Assembly: GCA_963844255.1 (NCBI GenBank)
Contig: CAWJNP010000014.1
Coordinates: forward strand, 62,001-126,000
DNA: 64,000 nucleotides
Direction: 5' to 3'
Source: SZAS-79 sp963844255
GTDB lineage: Bacteria; Pseudomonadota; Gammaproteobacteria; Burkholderiales; SG8-39
Shown here in pieces: positions 43,760-52,635 of the stretch (its first letter is position 1; every line of letters starts with the position of its first letter). Below the pieces are notes generated by a model that saw only the letters and a list, made by a program, of their open reading frames with translations, did no database searches and was not told the origin of the DNA. A program made the translations under genes and the position numbers.

Positions 43760-44737
43760 CTACTTGGTTTTCATCCCGGCGCTCGCGGCTTCCTTGCGCA
43801 CACCGACGAGCGTGTTCTGCAGGAACTGCCGCGCCTGTGTCGCGGACACGTAGCTGTCTGGCGCGGCCATCTCGTCCTTCAGGTACTTCTGGTATTCGGC
43901 ACTGGCTGCCATCCTGGTCAGCGCATCGGAGATTACTTTCACGCGCTGCGGATCGGTGCCCGCCTTCATGTACACCCAGCGCACCTGCGAGGTCACGATG
44001 TCGTGTCCCAGCTCGCGCGCAGTCGGCACGTCGGGAAACTCCGGCAGACGCTTTTCGGCAAAGATGAGCAGCGGCCGCATCTGCTTGTTGGTCAGGTAGG
44101 ACTTGATGTCGCCGGCCTGCTCGTACATCAGATCCGAATGCCCGCCGAGGATCGACACATAACGCTCGCTCGGCTTGGCGAACGGCACGGTCACCAGCTT
44201 GACGCCTTTCTTGATCAGGATATTGGCGTGGATGTCGTCGATGATTCCGTAACCCGAGATCAGCACCTTGATCGTGTTCGGCTTGGCCTGCGCCTCTTTC
44301 TCGACGTCGGCCCAGGTCTTGAACCGGCTGTTTTCGGCCACGTAGAGTCCGCTGATCTGATTGATCACCATCGCCACCGGCACGAAGTCATCCAGCGTCC
44401 ACTTCGCCGTCTGGCTGGCGATGATTCCGAACCAATCGCCGCTGACCGCAAGCGCGTACCCATCGGCCGGACTCAGAAGCAGTTTCTGGGTTCCGGTGAC
44501 TCCGGCCGCGCCGGGCACGTTGACCACCGGAAAAGAGGTCTTGAGATCGGCCTCGAGGTGCTTGGCCAGCATCCGTGCGGTCTGATCCGAGCCGCCGCCG
44601 GCGCCCCAGGGCACGATGACCTCCACCGGGCGAGAAGGGTACTTCTCCTGAGCGACCGCGCTGTCGGTGAAGCATGCGAACGCCAGACCGGCGAGTACCA
44701 GGCCGCGGCCAATTCCAAATTTTGCTTGAGTGTTCAT
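43760..44737 (-). CDS. tctC: Bug-type periplasmic binding protein TctC
   Basis: 325 residues. Signal peptide with GLVLAGLAFACFTDSAVAQ, cleavage after AVA. YPSRPVEVIVPWGAGGGSDQ is the Bug-family signature, followed by ARMLAKHLEADLKTSFPVVN, VPGAAGVTGTQKLLLSPADG and TVPFAKPSERYVSILGGHSD. A strong GGAGGAG precedes the ATG. It presents the substrate to TctAB. It follows the TauD-type gene by 36 bases. Confidence 0.93.
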   Translation of the reverse strand: MNTQAKFGIGRGLVLAGLAFACFTDSAVAQEKYPSRPVEVIVPWGAGGGSDQTARMLAKHLEADLKTSFPVVNVPGAAGVTGTQKLLLSPADGYALAVSGDWFGIIASQTAKWTLDDFVPVAMVINQISGLYVAENSRFKTWADVEKEAQAKPNTIKVLISGYGIIDDIHANILIKKGVKLVTVPFAKPSERYVSILGGHSDLMYEQAGDIKSYLTNKQMRPLLIFAEKRLPEFPDVPTARELGHDIVTSQVRWVYMKAGTDPQRVKVISDALTRMAASAEYQKYLKDEMAAPDSYVSATQARQFLQNTLVGVRKEAASAGMKTK

Positions 44738-44773
44738 TTTTGTCTCCTCCGTATTGCGTGGATTGCCGCGCGC

Positions 44774-45667
44774 TCAGGCGGACTGTGCGGCCGACTGCGT
44801 CTGGCGGCCGGCAAAGAACGGCCGTTCGCCCGCGAGCTGGGTTCTGTGCATGATCCGCCGCTGCTCGGCGTCGAACGAATTGCGCCGGTGCATTACGCAG
44901 CGGTTGTCCCAAATGATCAGGTCGCCGAGCTTCCACTCCTGATACCACTCGATTTCCGGCCGGGTGGCGTACGACCAGAGTTCATCCAGCAGCGCCTCAC
45001 TCTCCGCAAGTTCGAGCCCCGGGATATACGCATACAGCCGGCGGCCGAGAAACAGGGCATTGCGTCCGGTCACCGGATGGGTGCGCACGATCGGGTGGAT
45101 CGCGCCCGGCGCATCGCGCGGCGTGGTGTTTGCAGGCATGCCGCCGCGCAAGCCGCCGGTGCTGTTGCGGCTCGCGTCGTGCTTGCATTGCAGCGACTCC
45201 ACCCGACGTTTGAGCGACTCGGGCAGCGATTCGTAGGCCATGTACATGTTGGAGAAACCCGTCTCCCCGCCGGAGGAGGGAATTTCGAGGGAGTACAGCG
45301 CGCTCGCCATCGGCGGAATCTCGTTGTACGACATGTCGGTGTGCCAGAGCGCTTCGGAGTTGCCGAGGTCGCCGATCGGCTTGCCGTTCAGCTTGACGTT
45401 GGAGATCACGGTGACGAAATCGCTTTTGACGGTGACTTCGGTGCCGGCCGTGTAGGTGGGCGCCCGGTCGAGCACGCCGAAGCGCGCCGAAAACCGCTCC
45501 AGCTCGGGGTCGCTCAGCGTCTGCCCGCGGAACCGCAGAACCAGATGCTTCGACCAGGCGTCCAGAATGGTATTGAATGTCGCCGCATCGATGTCCTTCG
45601 AAAGATCTACTCCCGTAACATCGGCAGCAAGCGCCTTGCCCGACGGAATCACCTTCAGTGTGCTCAT
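44774..45667 (-). CDS. TauD/TfdA-family Fe(II)/2-oxoglutarate dioxygenase
   Basis: 297 residues: SGKALAADVTGVDLSKDIDA, LVLRFRGQTLSDPELERFSA, EALWHTDMSYNEIPPMASAL (iron ligands His and Asp), RTHPVTGRNALFLGRRL, and LIIWDNRCVMHRRNSFDAEQ (third ligand His; Arg for 2-oxoglutarate). Family members hydroxylate carbon next to a heteroatom and release sulfite, aldehyde or a phenol. Likely acts on the compound brought in by the TctCBA genes just downstream. Start ATG 45667 follows AAAGGAG. Confidence 0.9.
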   Translation of the reverse strand: MSTLKVIPSGKALAADVTGVDLSKDIDAATFNTILDAWSKHLVLRFRGQTLSDPELERFSARFGVLDRAPTYTAGTEVTVKSDFVTVISNVKLNGKPIGDLGNSEALWHTDMSYNEIPPMASALYSLEIPSSGGETGFSNMYMAYESLPESLKRRVESLQCKHDASRNSTGGLRGGMPANTTPRDAPGAIHPIVRTHPVTGRNALFLGRRLYAYIPGLELAESEALLDELWSYATRPEIEWYQEWKLGDLIIWDNRCVMHRRNSFDAEQRRIMHRTQLAGERPFFAGRQTQSAAQSA

Positions 45668-45696
45668 GGTTTTCTCCTTTGTCGTGCTTCGGTTAT

Positions 45697-46812
45697 TTAC
45701 GCCGCAAGCCGATAGCGTTCCAGCTTCGCCTGATCCAGCGTCACTCCGAGTCCCGGCCCGGACGGCAGCGCGATGCTCCCGCTGCCCAGGTCGAGCTTGT
45801 GCGTCACGATGTCGTCCGAGGTCTTCAGCGGACCGACACATTCGATGCCGTCGATGACGTTCGCCGAGGTCGCAGCGAGCATGATCTCGGCCATGGTATT
45901 CACGCCGAGTCCGAAGCCGTGGCCCAGCACGCAGCGGATGCCCGCGGCCTCCGCCGTTGCAATCATCCGGCGGGTGTTGAGCATGCCGCCCTGCTTCATC
46001 ACCTTGACCTTGACGATATCGGCCGCGCCGGCCTGGATCACTCGGATCAGGCTCGCATGATCGAGCACCGACTCGTCGGCCATGATCGGGATGCCCCCGG
46101 ACTCGCGCCGCACCCGCGCCATGCCCGCGAGATCGGCCGCCGGCACCGGCTGCTCGAACAACTGCAGGTCGAACGGCACGACCATCCGCGCAAGGCGGAT
46201 CGAGGTGTCGGCGTCATAGCCTTCGTTGGCATCGATACGCAGCTTGAAAGCCGGCCCCACCGCTTCACGCACCGCCTTGATCCGATCCCGGTCGGCAAGG
46301 ATGTCCCCGCCCACCTTGATCTTGGCCGAACGAAACCCGCGCTTCTGCCATCCGGCGGTTTCAGTCGCAGCCACGTCCGGCGGCAGGATGCCGATCCAGG
46401 CGTTGAACAGAAGCGTGTCCTTGACCGCGCCGCCCAGCCAGGTGTGCACCGCGACACCCAGCGCGCGCGCGGTCAGGTCGACGCAGGCCATTTCGATAGC
46501 CGCCTTGGCATCGAGGTAGTTCGGCACCGCTGCTTCGATGCGTTGCAGCACTGCGTGGATGTTCATCGGATCGAGCCCGATCACCAGGGGTGCGAAAATG
46601 GATTCGAGGGCCTTCAGGGTTTGTTCGGTCGACTCCTCCGAGTAACCCTCGACCGGGTCGACATTGCCCAGCCCGATCGCGCCGTCGCTGGCAGTGATGC
46701 GCACGATCGCGCTCTTCTGAACCGATTGGCTCAGATGTGCGATCTTGTATTCGCCGACCAACGGGACAGCGACGCCAAAGACCTCGACGCGCTCTATTCT
46801 GATTTTAGGCAA
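45697..46812 (-). CDS. Mandelate racemase/muconate lactonizing enzyme family protein
   Basis: 371 residues from a TTG start chosen because AGGAGG lies 6 bases upstream; an ATG at 46863 would add 17 residues containing that site. IERVEVFGVAVPLVGEYKIA is the capping domain. The barrel shows KRGFRSAKIKVGGD (KxK), KLRIDANEGYD (Asp), LQLFEQPVPAADL (Glu), PIMADESVLD (Asp/Glu) and ADIVKVKVMKQGG (distal Lys). Ligands for Mg and both catalytic lysines are kept. It is an epimerase, lactonising or dehydrating enzyme on a carboxylate. It is first in the operon with the dioxygenase and TctCBA. Confidence 0.88.
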   Translation of the reverse strand: MPKIRIERVEVFGVAVPLVGEYKIAHLSQSVQKSAIVRITASDGAIGLGNVDPVEGYSEESTEQTLKALESIFAPLVIGLDPMNIHAVLQRIEAAVPNYLDAKAAIEMACVDLTARALGVAVHTWLGGAVKDTLLFNAWIGILPPDVAATETAGWQKRGFRSAKIKVGGDILADRDRIKAVREAVGPAFKLRIDANEGYDADTSIRLARMVVPFDLQLFEQPVPAADLAGMARVRRESGGIPIMADESVLDHASLIRVIQAGAADIVKVKVMKQGGMLNTRRMIATAEAAGIRCVLGHGFGLGVNTMAEIMLAATSANVIDGIECVGPLKTSDDIVTHKLDLGSGSIALPSGPGLGVTLDQAKLERYRLAA

Positions 46813-46935
46813 TTCCCCCTCCTGCTGAAGTCCAGTATGAGTTCGGGTTAGAGTGTGCGTCAATGCAAGTTCGGAATGAGATCCAACCGCATTGCCGTGA
46901 TTGCGTCCGCATATCCAATTGCCAGAGAGGAATCC

Positions 46936-47823
46936 ATGTCACAGGAAATCAGCATCCAGTTCACGCGCTTTTCGGCCTTCTATTCGCCGCTGATCGCCAC
47001 CATCGCCGGCGGCTACCTCGAAGAGGAAGGCCTGAAGCCTGTGCACTCGGTCGCCAAGCCCGGCGTGTCGGCGATCGCCGGACTGATCGACGGCTCGGTG
47101 CACGTGGCGCAGAGCGCGCCCTCGCAGGGCTTCGCGCCGCTCGAGCAGGGCAAGACCCCGCCGGCGGTGCACTTCGCGCAGGTCAACGAGATGGACGGGT
47201 TCTTCCTCGTCGGCCGCAAGCCCGAGCCCGGCTTCCAGTGGGCCGACCTCAAGGGCCGCGGCGTGCTGGTCGACCACGGCGGACAGCCCACGGTGATGTT
47301 CCAGTACGCCTGCCACAAGAGCGGCCTGGACTACGCCTCGATCAAGGCGATCGACGCGGGCTCCACAGACAAGATGATCACCGCGTGGAAGGCCGGCGAA
47401 GGCGAGTACATCCACCTGCAGGGCCCAGCGCCGCAGCAGCTGGTGCACGACGCGATGGGACACATCGTTGCCGACGTCGGCCGGCCGATCGGTCCCTGCG
47501 CATTCTCGAGCCTCGCGGCGACGCGCGAATTCCTCGCCACCGACATGGCGAAGAAATTCACCCGCGCCTACCGCAAGGCGCGCGCCTGGCTGATCGCGAC
47601 CCCGGCGGCCGAAGTCGCGAAGGTCGAGGCCGGGTTCTTCAAGGACATCGACCCCGAAGTGCTGACCGCGACGATTGCCGCCTACCAGAGGCTCGGCAAC
47701 TGGACGCCGCACATCGAGATCACCAAACCGGCGTGGGAAGCGACCGTGGACATCTTCATGCACGCGGGCAAGATCACGAAGCGCCACAAGTACGAAGACG
47801 TGATCGCGCAGCCGCCGGCGTAA
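46936..47823 (+). CDS. NMT1/THI5-like binding protein without signal peptide
   Basis: 295 residues resembling ABC/TAXI-like substrate-binding proteins: ISIQFTRFSAFYSPLIATIA, GGYLEEEGLKPVHSVAKPGV, LIDGSVHVAQSAPSQGFAPL, DLKGRGVLVDHGGQPTVMFQ. It starts MSQEISIQF after a GAGAGGAA site and has no leader, so it should stay in the cytoplasm. An in-frame upstream ATG at 46855 would add a non-leader stretch. It faces away from the racemase operon. It might be a cytoplasmic enzyme or sensor with the binding-protein fold; ligand unknown. Confidence 0.7.
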   Translation: MSQEISIQFTRFSAFYSPLIATIAGGYLEEEGLKPVHSVAKPGVSAIAGLIDGSVHVAQSAPSQGFAPLEQGKTPPAVHFAQVNEMDGFFLVGRKPEPGFQWADLKGRGVLVDHGGQPTVMFQYACHKSGLDYASIKAIDAGSTDKMITAWKAGEGEYIHLQGPAPQQLVHDAMGHIVADVGRPIGPCAFSSLAATREFLATDMAKKFTRAYRKARAWLIATPAAEVAKVEAGFFKDIDPEVLTATIAAYQRLGNWTPHIEITKPAWEATVDIFMHAGKITKRHKYEDVIAQPPA

Positions 47824-47827
47824 GGCC

Positions 47828-48598
47828 ATGGGCTGGGATCCGACGCAGTACCTGAAATTCGCAGGCGAGCGCCTGCGCCCGGCAATCGACCTGCTCACGC
47901 GCATTCCGGCGGCTGCGCCCGAAACCGTCGTTGATCTCGGCTGCGGCACCGGCAACCTCACGCCGATGCTGCTCGCGCGCTGGCCGCAGGCGATGGTCAC
48001 AGGCGTCGACGGCTCGGAGACGATGCTGGCCAAGGCGCGCGCCGACCACCCGCAGGCGACCTTCGTTGCGGCCGACGTGGGCACCTGGCGGCCGCCGCAA
48101 CCGGTGGACGTGCTCTACAGCAATGCGACCCTGCACTGGCTGGACGGACACGACACGCTGATTCCCGGGTTGCTGGAAGCGGTCAAACCCGGCGGCTGGC
48201 TCGCGATCCAGATGCCGCGCAACTTCGGCGCGCGCTCGCATACCTGCGTGACCGACACGATCGAACAGGGGCCCTGGCGCGCAAGGCTGGAACCCCACCT
48301 TCGCCGCCGGCCGGTGGCCGAACCGCAGCGTTACTGGCAGCTGCTGCACGACAAGGTCGCCACGCTGGACATCTGGGAATCCGAATACCTGCAGGTGCTC
48401 AAGGGCGAGAATCCGGTGGCCGAATTCGTCAAGGGCAGCTGGTTGAAGCAGTTCCTCGACCTGCTCGAAGAGCCGGAGCGCAGCGCGTTCGAGGCCGATT
48501 ATCGGGAACGCATCCGCTCGGTGTATCCGGTCGAGGCCAACGGCGCCACGCTGTTTCCGTTTCGCCGCCTGTTCATCGTCGCGCAGCGCGCCGCGTAG
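47828..48598 (+). CDS. tam: Trans-aconitate 2-methyltransferase-like
   Basis: 256 residues: WDPTQYLKFAGERLRPAIDL, VVDLGCGTGNLTPMLLARWP (SAM motif), VTGVDGSETMLAKARAD, VDVLYSNATLHWLDGHDTLI, QMPRNFGARSHTCVTDTIE and YRERIRSVYPVEANGATLFP. This is the Tam pattern. The enzyme methylates trans-aconitate to relieve inhibition of aconitase. It is 4 bases downstream of the NMT1-like gene and may be cotranscribed with it. Confidence 0.88.
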   Translation: MGWDPTQYLKFAGERLRPAIDLLTRIPAAAPETVVDLGCGTGNLTPMLLARWPQAMVTGVDGSETMLAKARADHPQATFVAADVGTWRPPQPVDVLYSNATLHWLDGHDTLIPGLLEAVKPGGWLAIQMPRNFGARSHTCVTDTIEQGPWRARLEPHLRRRPVAEPQRYWQLLHDKVATLDIWESEYLQVLKGENPVAEFVKGSWLKQFLDLLEEPERSAFEADYRERIRSVYPVEANGATLFPFRRLFIVAQRAA

Positions 48599-48655
48599 TT
48601 CAGCACCCAGGGGTCAGGCGGCTGCCGGGACCGTCGCTAACCATCCGGCGCATCC

Positions 48656-48669
48656 TTGACCCTCGTCAA
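48656..48669. promoter_or_regulatory. FNR/Anr-type box TTGACCCTCGTCAA before the RquA-like gene
   Basis: A perfect TTGAC-N4-GTCAA dyad. Centre 48662.5; a start point 41.5 bases downstream would be near 48704, just before the ATG at 48707. CAGCAT (48692-48697) could be the -10. Same core as the box upstream of DUF47-Pit. Confidence 0.5.
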
Positions 48670-48706
48670 ACGCGGGGTCGCCGATCACGCCCAGCATGAG
48701 GGCGTG

Positions 48707-49501
48707 ATGGATACGTGGATGACGAGTGCCGCCTTCGGGCTGCTGTTTCTCCTTCTGGCAACCGGCACGTTCTTCTTTGTGGTGACGCGGGGCGCCCTGC
48801 TCATGCGTGCCCTGTCCCCGGGCGCCGGCAGCAAGACCGCGCATGTGTACCCGATCTACTCGAACATGCGGCTGATCAAGCTGGTCGACTACCAGCCGGT
48901 GATCGCGGCGATCCTGCTGTTCCAGTACCGGCGCCTGGTCAATGCGATCGTGTCCGGACTCATGCAGACCGAACTCGCCGGCAAGCGCGTGCTGGTCACC
49001 TCCTGCGCGTTCGGCAACGTGATCCCGCGGGTCGTGGAAGCATCGCTCGCTGCGGGCGCGGAGCGCATCCTCATCGCCGACATCATCGAGAACGAACTCG
49101 TGCACGCGCGCAGCAAGCTCGGCCGCTACCGGGGCAAGGTGGATTTCATCGAGGACAACGCCACCGCGATGACGCAGGCCGAAGGCTCGTTCGAGGCCAA
49201 TGTGATGTTCTTCCTGCTGCACGAACTGCCGCACGAACTGAAGGCGCAGGCCCTGCGCGAAGCCGGGCGCATGCTCGCGCCGGGCGGCAAGCTCTACCTC
49301 GCCGAATTCCATCGCCCCGAACCCTGGGTGCTGCGCGCGCTGAGCTGGACCTACTTCAAGGTGTTCGAGCCGCTCGGCCTCGCGCTCTGGGACACGCACG
49401 ACCCGCTCGAGTGCCTGGAAAAAATGGGCGGCTGGGCCTGCGAGCGCAGGACCTGCTTCTTCGGCAACTTCCAGGTGATCACCGCCACCCGGCTTGACTG
49501 A
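48707..49501 (+). CDS. RquA-like SAM methyltransferase (rhodoquinone biosynthesis-type)
   Basis: 264 residues. An N-terminal helix (AFGLLFLLLATGTFFFVV, about 8-25) is followed by FQYRRLVNAIVSGLMQTELA, GKRVLVTSCAFGNVIPRVVE (divergent SAM motif with C-A-F-G-N) and ILIADIIENELVHARSK. Then come NVMFFLLHELPHELKAQALR and GGKLYLAEFHRPEPWVLRAL, followed by FKVFEPLGLALW. The FFLLHE-P, HRP and LEP-LALW blocks are like RquA, which converts ubiquinone to rhodoquinone for fumarate respiration. The membrane anchor is not typical and a second start at 48719 exists. A generic methyltransferase remains possible. Confidence 0.6.
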   Translation: MDTWMTSAAFGLLFLLLATGTFFFVVTRGALLMRALSPGAGSKTAHVYPIYSNMRLIKLVDYQPVIAAILLFQYRRLVNAIVSGLMQTELAGKRVLVTSCAFGNVIPRVVEASLAAGAERILIADIIENELVHARSKLGRYRGKVDFIEDNATAMTQAEGSFEANVMFFLLHELPHELKAQALREAGRMLAPGGKLYLAEFHRPEPWVLRALSWTYFKVFEPLGLALWDTHDPLECLEKMGGWACERRTCFFGNFQVITATRLD

Positions 49502-49520
49502 GCGGGCGCGGCGCCACGAA

Positions 49521-50162
49521 TCACCTGCGCAGGTAGCCCAGGATCATCTCGACCATGTGCGCGAGGCGCGCGGCGCGGTGCTTCGGCGAAAACAGGTCGC
49601 GCTCGAAAACCGTCGAGAGCGTGTAGCGGTTGCCCAGGTAGAACGAACTCAGCGAGGCAATCGAGATATACAGCTGCACCGCGTCCACGCCGCTGCGAAA
49701 GCACCCGGCCTTCACGCCGCGCTTCAGCAGGTCTTCGATGGTCGCGACGAAAGGCGAGTGCATCGCCGGGATGTTCTTGGAGCGTTTGATGTGCCGCGCC
49801 CGGTGCAGGTTCTCGCTGTTGAGCAGGGTGAGAAATTCGGGGTGCTTGAGGAAATAGGCCCAGGTGAATTCCACCAGCCTGCGGATGCCCTCCTCGGGCG
49901 CGACCGCGTCGAGGTTGAGGCTCAGCTCGGCGCTGCGGATGCGCGCATAGCTCGCCTCCATGACCGCGAGGAACAGCGCCTCCTTGTTGCCGTAGTAGTA
50001 GTACAGCATGCGCTTGTTGGCGCCGGCGCGCGCCGCAATCCGATCGACGCGCGCGCCGCCCAGGCCACTGCGCGCGAATTCCGCGGTCGCCGCGGCGAGG
50101 ATGCGCTGCTGGTTCTTTACCGGATCGCGCCGGGTCCGCGCGACAGTTGCGTGGCCGGTCAT
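49521..50162 (-). CDS. TetR family transcriptional regulator
   Basis: 213 residues. The N-terminal HTH is complete: RILAAATAEFARSGLGGARV, DRIAARAGANKRMLYYYYGN, KEALFLAVMEASYARIR. The C-terminal domain resembles TetR_C_33-type regulators (FTWAYFLKHPEFLTLLNSEN). Its start overlaps the upstream DHDPS-like stop by four bases, so it likely controls that gene and the divergent hydrolase-monooxygenase pair. Confidence 0.9.
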   Translation of the reverse strand: MTGHATVARTRRDPVKNQQRILAAATAEFARSGLGGARVDRIAARAGANKRMLYYYYGNKEALFLAVMEASYARIRSAELSLNLDAVAPEEGIRRLVEFTWAYFLKHPEFLTLLNSENLHRARHIKRSKNIPAMHSPFVATIEDLLKRGVKAGCFRSGVDAVQLYISIASLSSFYLGNRYTLSTVFERDLFSPKHRAARLAHMVEMILGYLRR

Positions 50163-51234
50163 GCCAGCCAGCGTTCGAGGTTCGCGCGCACGAACGCGTC
50201 GTCGGCGAATTCGGGGTAGCTTGTGTACACGCGGTCGATCTCCTCGGCCTGCCCCGGCGAGAGCTGTTCGTTCGGGTCGAGGCACCAGGTGCCCTCGAGC
50301 AGACCCTGGCGCCGCAGCACCTCGTGGCAGCCGGGGATGCAGCCGGCGAAATCGTGCGCGACATCGAAGAACGCGCTGTTGGCATCGGTGACCCTGGCAT
50401 CCAGCGCCAGGAGTTCGGAATCGACCCGGTTGGCCTCCACCGCGGCCCGGATGCGCGCATGCAGTTCGACCGCGCTCTTCGTCCACACGCTCCAGTGGCC
50501 GAGCAGCCCGCCCTTGATGCGCACACGAACCGTGTCTGCGCCGCGACGGATGTCGAAGGGCACGGCGAGGTCGAGGACGATGTGGTCGTCGTTTCCGGTG
50601 TAGAGCGCGACGCGCTCCTCGGCCCGGGCTGCGACCACACCGCGAATCACGTCGAGCGTGCGGTAGCGGTTGAACGGCGCCATCTTGATCGCCACCACGT
50701 TGTCGATCCCGGCGAAGCGCCGCCAGAAGTCCACGGACAGCGGGATCCCGCCGACGGCGGTCTGCAGGTAGAAGCCGATCAGCGGCATTTCCGCTGCGAC
50801 CGCAGCGCAATGCGCCACCAGTTCGTCGACCGAGGCACCCTTCATCGGGGCGAGGCTCAGCATCGCGGCGTGGTAGCCCAGGCCCCGCGCGATCGCGGCT
50901 TCCTCGCGCGCCTGCGCGGTCCTCCCCGACAGCCCGGCGACCAGCACCACGGGCCGCGACGCATCGATGCGCTTCCAGCTTCGCGCCGTGTCGGCGGCGA
51001 GCTTCAAGCACCGGCGCGTACAGGCCGGCCTCGCGGATCGCAAACTGGGTCGCGTGCACGCCCACGGCCAGTCCGCCGGCGCCGGCGTCGAGGTAGTAGC
51101 GGGTCAGCGCGTTCTGGCGGCGTGGATCGAACCGGCGCGAGGCATCCAGCGCCAGCGGATGCGCGGGAATCACCGCGCCCTCTTTCAGGACGGCAAGGAC
51201 GTCGGCAGGGAAGATCGGTCCGGAGCAGCGGCAT
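50159..51234 (-). pseudogene. Dihydrodipicolinate synthase family protein, two single-base frameshifts
   Basis: From ATG 51234 the start reads MPLLRTDLP; one extra base near 51210 shifts to ADVLAVLKEGAVIPAHPLAL, NALTRYYLDAGAGGLAVGVH, APVLE; another extra base near 51002 shifts to LAADTARSWKRIDASRPVVL and on to the end. 1076 bases equals 358 codons plus two. Schiff-base Lys is likely in NVVAIKMAPFNRYRT and YTGNDDHIVL is the usual next block. Members are aldolases/lyases on 2-keto acids. Function inferred only to family level. It is probably intact in the real genome. Confidence 0.8.
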
Positions 51235-51385
51235 GGGATGGCGAATGCGGGAGTTGTAACCGGACAGTTAAACTAACCGAGCACCCGGTGGGCGTCAACG
51301 CGGATGGGCACCGGCGGAAATCCGGCGCGATCCGCGCGATACAATTGCTTCACCTCCTTCCCAGCGGCCGAACCGCCGACTTCGC

Positions 51386-52622
51386 ATGCCCGCCATCGAT
51401 CCGCAACGACTTCTTGCCGACCTGCGCACACTGCGTGCTATCGGCGCCCAGGGTCCGGGCGTGGTACGCCCGGCGTTCAGCAAAAAGGACATGGAAGCGC
51501 GCCGCTGGCTGGCTGCGCAGTTTGCCGCAGCCGGCCTCGAGTCCACGATCGACGGCCTGGGCAATGTGCTGGGCCGCTCGAAGAATCCGGGCCGGGCGCT
51601 GCTGATCGGCTCGCACTCCGACACCCAGCCCACCGGCGGCTGGCTCGATGGCGCGCTCGGCGTGGTCTATGCGCTCGAAGTCGCGCGTGCCCTTGCCGCA
51701 GACGCGGCCACGCGCGCGCTGCCGGTCGATGTGGTGTCGTTCCAGGACGAGGAGTCGCGTTTCCTGGGGTGCCTGGGCAGCCGCTCCCTGATCGGCGAGC
51801 TCACCCCGGACCTCGAAGCGCGGCGTGGCCGACCGCGACGGCGTGACTCTCGTGGCGGCACTCGAGGCGGCCGGGCTCGCCGGTGTGCCGCGCCTGCAGC
51901 TCGATCCGGCGCGCTACGCCGGCTTTGTCGAAGCCCACATCGAACAGGGCCCGCATCTGGAAGACAGCGGCAGGAAGATCGGCGTGGTCTCGGAGATCGT
52001 CGGGCTGCGCGCGATCCGATTCGTCTTCCGCGGCCAGCAGAACCATGCGGGCACCACGATGATGAACCGGCGCAGGGATGCAGCGACAGCGCTCTACGAA
52101 CTCGCACACCGGATCAACCAGGAATTTCCGAAGGTGGCCGCCGAACGCAGCGTCTGGACCATGGGCCGGGCGCGGATCGAACCGAACGCGACGTCGATCG
52201 TGCCGGGCTATGCCGAGCTCGACCTGCAGTTCCGCGATGCCTCCGAAGTCCCGTTGAAAGCCTTCGAGGCGGTGGCGATGCAGCTGGTCGCCGAGATGAA
52301 CGCGCGCGGCGGCGTAAAGGTCGAAGCGATTGCTGCTCGCGCGCCGATTCCGCCGACGCGCATGGACCCCGGGCTCGCCGGACATCTCGCCGAGGCGGCC
52401 GCGAAGCACGCGCCGGACAAATGGCAGCGCATGCCCAGCGGCGCGTTCCACGACGCGGGCATCGTCTCGGCCGCCCTGCCCTCGGCAATGCTCTTCATCC
52501 CCTCGATCGGCGGCATCAGCCACGATTTCGCCGAGGACAGCCGGGATGAGGACATCGTGCTCGGCTGCCAGGTGCTTGCCGATGCGGCGGCGACCATCCT
52601 CGCCGCGGCCAATCCGCGCTGA
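51386..52622 (+). pseudogene. N-carbamoyl-amino acid hydrolase/allantoate amidohydrolase (M20), one frameshift
   Basis: Starts MPAIDPQRLLADLRTLRAIG. ALLIGSHSDTQPTGGWLDGA gives the first metal His-Asp and LGVVYALEVARAL follows; VVSFQDEESRFLGCLGSRSL has the catalytic Glu pair. One extra base at 51821-51824 shifts the frame to VADRDGVTLVAALEAAGLAG. FVEAHIEQGPHLEDSGRKIG, QNHAGTTMMNRRRDAATALY and PSIGGISHDFAEDS (final His) are intact. 1237 bases, one over. The blocks are those of beta-ureidopropionase/hydantoin-utilisation-type amidases. It is divergent from the DHDPS-like gene and 13 bases before the monooxygenase. Confidence 0.85.
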
Positions 52623-52635
52623 GCCGGAGCCCGCG

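Noticed and set aside
43037..45715. An 892-codon open frame antisense to tctB, tctC and the TauD-type gene
   Set aside because: Same reason: mirror of intact, recognisable genes; no start site or domain.
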